Assembly: GCA_963823675.1 (NCBI GenBank)
Contig: CAWGMT010000009.1
Span: 372,001 to 436,000 of the forward strand
Direction: 5' to 3'
Source of the DNA: CAWGMT01 sp963823675
GTDB lineage: Bacteria; Planctomycetota; Planctomycetia; Isosphaerales; Isosphaeraceae
DNA length: 64,000 nucleotides
Part shown: positions 58,167 through 64,000 of the stretch, piece by piece
Layout: each line of letters opens with the position of its first letter
Numbering within the stretch: position 1 is the stretch's first letter
Notes under the pieces: generated by a model
The model's input: only the letters and a program-made list of their open reading frames with translations
Database searches by the model: none
Told to the model about the DNA's origin: nothing
Translations under genes and position numbers: made by a program

Positions 58167-59317
58167 CTGCACGTCTGCTACGTCGTCAGCTTCTTTTATC
58201 CCTTCGCAAGCGGAGCCGAGCGACAAGCGCTGGCACAGGGGCGCGAGCTGGTTCGCCGCGGGCACGTCGTCCATGTGGTCACCCGGGCCGTGCCGGGCTA
58301 TCCCGTTGACGACGAAGAGCATGAGGGTATCTTCATCCACCGCTGGGTCAAGACTGCCTCCCGCGGGCCCCTTTTCGGCATGAGCTTTGTCGCCGGGGTG
58401 ATCCGGGCTCTCTGGCGGCTTGCGCTGAATTCGACGTCATCCACACCCATCAAGCACTCTGGGAAGCGGTCGCGACGGGTCTGTTGCGGCCCTGGCTGCG
58501 CGGCGTTCCGAGCTTGATCCAGCCCGCGAGCGCCGGTCATTACGGCGAGGCCGCGGAGCTTGGCCGCACGCGGGGTGCCGGGGTTCTCCGCCGGCTGATC
58601 TTGCGCAATGCCGCCTTCGCGGCGATCTCGGCCGAAATCGACAGTGAATGGCGTGCGCTCGGAGTGCCCGAGGGGCGGATGATCCGGATGGCCAGCGGCG
58701 TCGATGCCGAGACGTTTCGCCCCGGCTGTAGCGCCGTCGAGCCGGCGCTCTTGCCGCGACCACGCGTCGTGTTCACTGGCCGCCTGCACCCCCAGAAGAA
58801 CCTGCCACTCTTACTCGAGGCCTGGGTGGCCGTGGCGAGAAGCTCACGGGCCAATCTGATCTTGATCGGGCCCGGCAACGAGCGCCAGAGCTTGATCGAG
58901 CTGGCAGGGTCGCTGGACATCGCCGGCCGCGTCCAGTTTGTCGGCGCCGTGGACGACCCCGCCGATTATCTCCGTGCCGCCGATCTCTTCGTGCTGCCCA
59001 GCGTGGCCGAGGGAATGAGCAACTCGCTCCTGGAAGCCATGGCAACCGCTTTGCCGTGTGTCGTTTCGGGCATTGGCGGAAACACCGACCTGGTTTGCGA
59101 CGGAAACACGGGACGACTGGTCAGGGCAGCCACACCCGAAGCGTGGTCCCAGGCGTTGCTTGACTTGCTGGAGAATCCCGCGGCCGCGAAGTCAATGGGC
59201 GCGGCCGCCCGCGAGCGAATCGACCGGGAATTTGCAATCCCTGTCATCGTCGATCGTTACTGCGAGCTCTACCGGCGCTTGATCGACGGCCGATGGCCGG
59301 CGCTTGATCTATTGTAG
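58167..59317 (+). CDS. GT4-type glycosyltransferase (one frameshift, start codon unclear)
   Basis: About 383 residues. N-terminal Rossmann domain HVCYVVSFFYPFASGAERQ, VRRGHVVHVVTR; after a one-base shift near 58430 the reading continues DVIHTHQALWEAVATGLL, then the C-terminal GT-B domain: VFTGRLHPQKNLPLLLEAW, LILIGPGNERQSL, and the nucleotide-sugar E-x7-E motif in SVAEGMSNSLLEAMA. Transfers a sugar from an activated donor. No ATG, GTG or TTG lies in frame just before HVCYVV; 58167 is a CTG. The repeat immediately upstream may have replaced the original start. The stop TAG (59315-59317) is inside the next repeat. Confidence 0.83.
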
Positions 59318-59370
59318 GAGAGGGCTCCGTCCCCCGATCCGGATCGCCGGACGGAGCCGGCTCGTACAAG
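59312..59370. repeat. TTGTAGGAG inverted-repeat element, complete hairpin
   Basis: TTGTAGGAGAGGGCTCCGTC... and its inverse (GGATCGCC...GGCTCGTACAA) form a stem of ~29 bp with about five mismatches and almost no loop. Its first bases provide the TAG stop of the glycosyltransferase gene. Related copies at 23681-23788 and 35603-35664. Confidence 0.8.
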
Positions 59371-59613
59371 ACGGCCCCGCTGCGGCCTCTTTTTCCGATT
59401 GCGCGTAGCGGCTCACGCACCGGCGGTTCTGAACCGCGCGGTTGCCAAAATCGTTACAATTGGTCGAGCGTCAATTTCGAGTGCTGCGCGACTTGGCCCG
59501 TTCATCGTGCAAAATGTCATCGGACAGAAACTCATCCCAGAGGCGGATCATTGACGAGTCTTTCTCTCCTGCTCCCCGAGCTGTCACCATTGCGAGAGAC
59601 TGGAAGAGACGAC

Positions 59614-60492
59614 ATGGTCCCGGCATCGCAGCTCACGCACCCCACGCCGCTTGCCCGATTGGACGCGCCGATCGTGCTGGCTCATGGTCTGTTCGGATTC
59701 GCGCGGATCGGGTTTGCGGGAATCACGCTGACAGCGTATTTCCGCGGCATTCCCCAGGCTTTGCGGGCGGCCGGCAACCGCGTCCTGGTGACCCGGGTCC
59801 CCGCGATCGCCAGCGTCGAGGATCGCGCGCGGCGGCTGGGCCATCAGATCCACTGCGAGTTTGGCGACGAGCCGGTGCACCTGATCGGCCATAGCATGGG
59901 CGGGCTTGACGCGCGCCGGTTGCTGGCCGACGCGTCCTGGGCTCGGCGAGTGCTGACCTTGACGACGATCGGCACGCCGCATCTGGGTACGTCGCTTGCA
60001 GACTTTGCCAAGCTGCGCGTGGGACGGCTTTTTCGCTGGCTCTCGGCCCTGGGCATCGATCCCCAGGGCTGCCTCGACGTTACCCGCAGCGCAGCCCGCC
60101 GATTCCACCGCCGCCATCCGGCGCCCGCCAACGTCCGTTGCTTTTCGGTAGCCGGCGATCCTTTGATCGAAACCGTCTGCTGGCCGCTGGAGCGCAGCCA
60201 CTGGGCACTCTGGGAGATGGAGGGCCCCAACGACGGCCTGGTGCCGGTCGATTCGGCGACCGCCTTCGGCACGGCTCTGCCCGCGTGGCCAGTCGATCAT
60301 CTGCGACAGATGAACTGGCTCGCGCCGGGAGAATCCAGCTCACTCTTGCCGGCGCCAATTCACCTTTACACCCAGCTCGTCGAGCGGATCGCATCACTCG
60401 GGTTTGGCAACGCGAGCGGCCCAGTGCAACGCGATCGCCCGGAATTCTCTGACCCGCGATGCGGTCGTGCCCATGCCAACGCGACGCGTTAG
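59614..60492 (+). CDS. Alpha/beta-hydrolase, triacylglycerol-lipase-like
   Basis: 292 residues from ATG 59614 (GGAAGAG upstream; a TTG at 59551 is an alternative). Lipase features: IVLAHGLFGF with the oxyanion HG, nucleophile elbow GHSMGG (S94), GTPHLGT, and acid/base residues at D207 (GPNDGLVPVDS) and H229 (VDHLRQM). Similar to bacterial lipases of families I.1-I.3 and PGAP1-like hydrolases. No signal peptide seen with the chosen start. The last ~5 codons and the stop lie in the multi-hairpin element that begins at 60477. Confidence 0.85.
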   Translation: MVPASQLTHPTPLARLDAPIVLAHGLFGFARIGFAGITLTAYFRGIPQALRAAGNRVLVTRVPAIASVEDRARRLGHQIHCEFGDEPVHLIGHSMGGLDARRLLADASWARRVLTLTTIGTPHLGTSLADFAKLRVGRLFRWLSALGIDPQGCLDVTRSAARRFHRRHPAPANVRCFSVAGDPLIETVCWPLERSHWALWEMEGPNDGLVPVDSATAFGTALPAWPVDHLRQMNWLAPGESSSLLPAPIHLYTQLVERIASLGFGNASGPVQRDRPEFSDPRCGRAHANATR

Positions 60493-60750
60493 TTTTGGTG
60501 TTGCGGTGTTTTGGACTTGGCCCCGAAGGGGCCGCAACAAATCAGCCCAGGGCAACGCCCTGGGTGCGGGGACGACTACCGCGACGCCCGCCCTGAAAGG
60601 GCTGAATATCCGTTGGACTGTGCCGCCCTTGCAGGGCTCGGGTTTCATTTTCTTTCGGCCCTTCCCCAGGGCGTTGCGCTGGGCTGGTATGTGGTTGCCC
60701 CTGCGGGGCGGCAAACAGCGCAACACCGAAGCGAGCGCGTCGGGTTAGTG
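60477..60750. repeat. ~275-bp multi-hairpin element with terminal inverted repeats
   Basis: The left end (CAACGCGACGCGTTAG, TTTTGGTGTTGCGGTGTTT) is similar over ~36 bp to the inverse of the right end (CAAACAGCGCAACACCGAAG, CGAGCGCGTCGGGTTA). Inside are several hairpins: GGCCCCGAAGGGGCC, CAGCCCAGGGCAACGCCCTG, GCCCTGAAAGGGC. MITE-like, no transposase. It supplies the stop codon of the lipase-like gene. Frames across it give only repetitive translations. The motifs are shared with 43909-43976. Confidence 0.75.
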
Positions 60751-60944
60751 TGGCTGGTATCCTCGGTCTCGGTATCGACGCGATCGCTCGGGACAAAGCG
60801 ATCCTTACGTGAATCACGGCCGGCCCGCCGCCGAACTTCTCCGGGCTCACCCTTCAGACTCTTGTCCCGGTCACCGGAATGCGGTCAACTGAGCAAGTGA
60901 AGATCATTCACTCCTTGATTCCGCCAATCGCGAGCACGCAACCC

Positions 60945-62469
60945 ATGTTGAACCAGCGCGACTTGACCCGCCGTGAGATTCTCAAAGCGGCCGCGGCGGG
61001 TACGCTCTCCCCGGCCCTGGCCGCGCGGCCCGAGCTCGAACGGATCACCCCGCCAGTATCGGAACCCGACCGGATCCGAGCCGAAAATGACCATCCCGGG
61101 ACTCGAGATTGGATGGCAACCAACGTGCGGGTCGATCCCAAGTCGAGATACCGGTGTCCGTGGATCGAGGGGTTTGTGTCGCGGACGAGCGTCAAACCGG
61201 GCGAATCGGTGGCGATCCACGTCAGCACCAATCCGCCGTGTCCGTTTCTGATCGAGATCTACCGCATGGGCTATTATCGGGGCGATGGGGCCCGACTGAT
61301 GCAGAAGATCGGGCCGGTCAAGGGCGGAGTGCAGCCCGATCCACCGATCGGCCCGAAACGGTTGCGCGAATGCGTCTGGGAGCCGAACGCCACGCTCGAG
61401 ATTCCTGCGGACTGGACCAGTGGAGTATACCTGGGAAAGCTCACGGCCGAGCGCGAGAAGTTGCAGAGCTACGTGGTCTTCGTGGTTCGCGACGATCGCA
61501 AGGCCGATTTCCTGTTTCAGGTTTCCGACACGACGTGGAATGCCTATAACCGCTGGCCCAGCCAGTTTGCGCTTTACGACGACGGCAAGAAGGAGTGGTA
61601 CTGGGGCCCCGGCGTCCAGACGAGTTTCGATCGGCCTTACGGCAAGTACTGTCAGGTTGTCGATGCGCCGCTTTCGGTGGGGTCGGGCGAATACCTGCTC
61701 TGGGAGTATCCGCTGGCATACTGGATGGAGCAGCAGGGTTACGACGTCTCGTATATCTCGAACCTGGATACGCACGCCGATCTCGCAGGGCTGCGCCGGG
61801 CCAAGGGCTGGCTGTCGGTCGGCCACGACGAATATTGGTCGCTCGCGATGTTCGAGCAGGTCCGTCGGATGGTCGGGGAAGGTTTGAACGTGGCATTTCT
61901 GTCCGGCAATAGCATTTGCGGCGTGGTTGATATCCGCCCCGCGAGCGATGGCCGGCCCAATCGAATCATCGAACGGGTCGGACGGTTTGGCTCGCCGCGC
62001 AAGGAAGAGATCGAGAAGGGGTATCCCGAAGAGGCGCTTTTCACGCAGAATGGCCCCAATGAGGCCACGCTCATCGGCGCAGAGCACGTATCCGGTAACC
62101 GGAGGCGGCGACTGGATTTGCCGCAAGCCCGGCCACTGGCTTTTCGCCGGCACCGGCATGAAGGAAGGCGAGGGCATTCCGGGGCTAGTCGGCTGGGAGT
62201 GGCACGGCGACCCCGCTCCGATCGCGGGACTGGAGGTGATCGCCAGCGGCAAGACGCAATGTCCACGTGCCGATGGCTTCTATACCGCGACAATCTACCC
62301 CGGCCCGAAAGGGAATTTTGTCTTCAACGCGTCGACGATCTGGTGGGCCGACGGGGTCGCGGAGCCACCCGGCTACGTCCGTCCCGCTGTGTATACCCGC
62401 CCCCAGGGGCCCGATCGCCGGGTCCAGCAGATCACGCGAAACTTGCTCGAGCGGATGCGCGGGTCGTGA
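60945..62469 (+). CDS. N,N-dimethylformamidase large-subunit-like Tat protein (one frameshift)
   Basis: About 507 residues. Tat-like signal: LTRREILKAAAAGTLSPALA. Body matches the dimethylformamidase beta-subunit-like C-terminal family: SVKPGESVAIHVSTNPPCPF, IYRMGYYRGDGARLM, FLFQVSDTTWNAYNRWP, DVSYISNLDTHADLAGLR, LSVGHDEYWSLAMFEQVR, FLSGNSICG; then after a one-base shift near 62095, HWLFAGTGMKEGEGIPGLVG, TIYPGPKGNFVFNASTIWWA. Family members are glutamine-amidotransferase-like fold proteins; most are not true DMFases, so the substrate is open. ATG 60945 has no clear ribosome site. Confidence 0.82.
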
Positions 62470-62676
62470 CTTGCCAGGTTTCGCTCGACCGAGGCCGCCG
62501 GGTGCCGCCGCGGCCGGGTGGCCCCGGTCTTGACCCGGCGTCGGCCGGTCACGTATCGTCGGGTGACGACTGGCAGGTCTGGTCCAGGATTCGTGCCGGA
62601 TGGATCGGGCCCTGCCGCGCAATTCCGCGAACGACCCCGCGCCGGGTCCGCCCGCTGATCAAGCCGAGCCCGTCTC

Positions 62677-64000
62677 ATGCCCTTCCGACTCGCCCGCTGG
62701 ATCCGCTCGATCATCGCGCTCTTTCTGCTCGGGATCATCGTCGCCTCGGCGGGCGCCGGTTACCAGCATTATGCGCGCTGGCGCGCCGAATCGGCGCTGG
62801 CCCAGGCGCGTCGCGAGGTCGCCGTCGGGGCTTTTCGGGCCCGCCCGCGACCGGCTCTTGGCGCTCTCCTGCATCCGCACCCGGGCGTGACGAGGTCGAC
62901 TACCTGATCGGGGTCTGCGAGGCGGCCCAGGGCGATTCGGTCGCGGCCATCGGAACATGGGGGCGAATCCCGCCAAGGTCGCGTTATGCGGCGCGCGCCG
63001 CGGTGCGGCGAGTCCGGCTGGCCCTGCCGCTCGGCCACTTTGCTGCGGCCGAGGATCTCGCCGCCGCGTTCGACGATCCGCAGTTCGCCGCGGAAGCCCG
63101 TCAGACCTGTGCCTTCATCTTGAAGGTCGAAGGCCGCGCCGCGGAAGCGCGCCGGGTTTTCGAGGACGGTTGGCGCTATATGCCGAGCGCCGTCGCGTCA
63201 CTCCGGGAGATCTGGCGCCTCGATCACCAGCCGCTCGACGTCGAGCTTAGCCGCGACGAGCTCACCAGGGCCGGCGCCAAGGTTCCGGACGACGATCGCG
63301 TCTGGCTGGGCCGGGCGAATCTGGCCATCTGGGAAGGTCGGTTCGACGAAGCGGCCCGATGGCTCGACCAGTGTCTCCACCGCCGCGCCGCCGACCCGGC
63401 CGTCTGGCGTGCCTGGCTGTTCCGCGCCAGGCCGCCGATGACTCCGCTTGCGCTCTGGCGGGCTCTCGAGCACCTCACGACCGCCGATCTCGAGGCCACC
63501 GAGCTGCCGGCGATCCGCGCCTGGCTCGCGAGCCGCTCCGGCCGGCCTGACCTGGAGCGGCCGGCGCTGGAGGAGCGGGTCAAGCTGCGGCCCGAGGATC
63601 TTGCGTCATACGACCGGCTCGCCGCGCTCTGCGCCGGCACGCCCGACGCGCCTCCGCTGGCGGAGTGCGCGCGCCGAGGTGGTTCGCGCCGCCGCCCGCA
63701 CCAGCGAGCTGTTATTCGGCGACGACCCCGTCGGCCACGCGGCCGAGCTCGCCCGCAAGAGCGAAGAACTCGGCCGCCGGTTCGACGCCCGTTGCTGGTG
63801 GACGCTTCACGCCCAGGCACACCCCGGCAGTGCGGAGGCAGCCGCGGCGCTGGCCCGGCTCGGCGCCCTGGCACCCGACCCCGCCACGCCGCCACGCACG
63901 CTGGCCGCGCTGTTCGCGGCGTACAGGCCGGCCGCTGCCGCGCCGTCCGCGGCTCCGCGTTCCGCCCGCTCCGGCGAGCCGCCCCGGTTCCGCGATGATG
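62677..64000 (+). CDS. Membrane-anchored TPR-type protein, 3' part beyond the window
   Basis: Starts MPFRLARWIRSIIALFLLG: a signal anchor at ~10-30. Helical repeats of TPR type follow (ALAQARREVAVGAFGPARDR; EVDYLIGVCEAAQGDSVAAI; VWLGRANLAIWEGRFDEAAR; PAVWRAWLFRA). The frame shifts near 62835, 62880 and 63672, always to the next frame, consistent with extra bases. The last readable part (AELARKSEELGRRFDARCWW; HAQAHPGSAEAAAAL) ends RSGEPPRFRDD at the window edge. In planctomycetes such TPR regions are often followed by an FG-GAP/ASPIC-UnbV (CRTAC1) domain, and FRDD could be its first strand; this cannot be seen here. Confidence 0.72.

Noticed and set aside
60404..60748. Small protein encoded by the multi-hairpin element
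   Set aside because: All frames are equally open because of repeat composition; the element is better explained as non-coding.
60879..63998. A single ~1040-residue open frame
   Set aside because: It joins the dimethylformamidase-like protein to a TPR protein through ~600 bp of wrong-frame sequence; the true reading leaves this frame near 62095 and the second protein has its own start at 62677.

Overview
This GC-rich window looks like a chromosomal segment of a planctomycete, most likely an Isosphaeraceae-type or related Planctomycetia. The evidence is the family content: a DUF1501 Tat-exported protein, a DUF1559 prepilin-like protein with a small lipoprotein behind it, two large exported proteins with an LExRxLLS-type N-terminal motif, an ECF sigma remnant next to a Ser/Thr kinase with TPRs, a WD40 protein, paired Uma2 nucleases, and abundant small palindromic repeats. 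No phage, CRISPR array or transposase gene was seen.

Layout. 0-7 kb: purD with an internally duplicated segment, an exported LExRxLLS protein, a small HTH protein, and two overlapping secreted terpene-cyclase-fold proteins. 6.9-7.3 kb: a minus-strand tRNA-Lys(UUU) split in its anticodon loop by a ~331-nt group I intron. 7.5-12.1 kb: DUF1501 protein, a lipopolysaccharide-kinase-like protein and a membrane CX5R phosphatase. 12.2-19.5 kb: a transketolase/PDH-E1-like gene (minus), then a four-gene biotin-dependent carboxyltransferase operon (5S-like, 12S-like, small subunit, biotin carrier) followed by methylmalonyl-CoA epimerase. Together these suggest propionate/methylmalonyl-CoA metabolism, and the sdhCAB-type quinol:fumarate/succinate oxidoreductase at 24-27.5 kb fits the same C4 branch. 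19.7-23.4 kb: Ser/Thr kinase-TPR protein and truncated ECF sigma. 27.8-38 kb: a large carboxypeptidase-regulatory/solenoid exported protein, a second LExRxLLS protein, Hsp20, WD40 protein, metallophosphoesterase and a membrane P-loop NTPase. 37.7-43.8 kb: modA, modB and modC with Uma2 genes interleaved, then a kinase with N-terminal membrane segments. 44-51.4 kb: arylsulfotransferase-like protein and MFS transporter, DUF1559/lipoprotein pair, TatD-like hydrolase with a small partner. 51.6-57.6 kb: three paralogous secreted tyrosine-rich proteins with two other secreted proteins; I consider this the best candidate for an undescribed system. 57.6-64 kb: DUF2007 protein, glycosyltransferase, lipase-like hydrolase, a dimethylformamidase-like Tat protein and the start of a TPR protein that runs off the window.

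Sequence quality. Many genes carry single-base indels (mostly extra bases), densest at 12.2-18.7 kb. Conserved protein sequence continues across each one in another frame, so I annotate these as whole genes and attribute most shifts to uncorrected sequencing error. Exact frameshift positions are approximate. Two in-frame nonsense codons (near 21,546 and 56,965) are a different class of change.

Repeats are a theme. A hairpin family (core GTCGCCTTTCGC / GCGAAAGGCGAC) occurs at least eight times, always next to gene 3' ends. Two other inverted-repeat elements, a multi-hairpin element and heptanucleotide arrays also occur. In several cases the repeat supplies the stop codon of the neighbouring gene.
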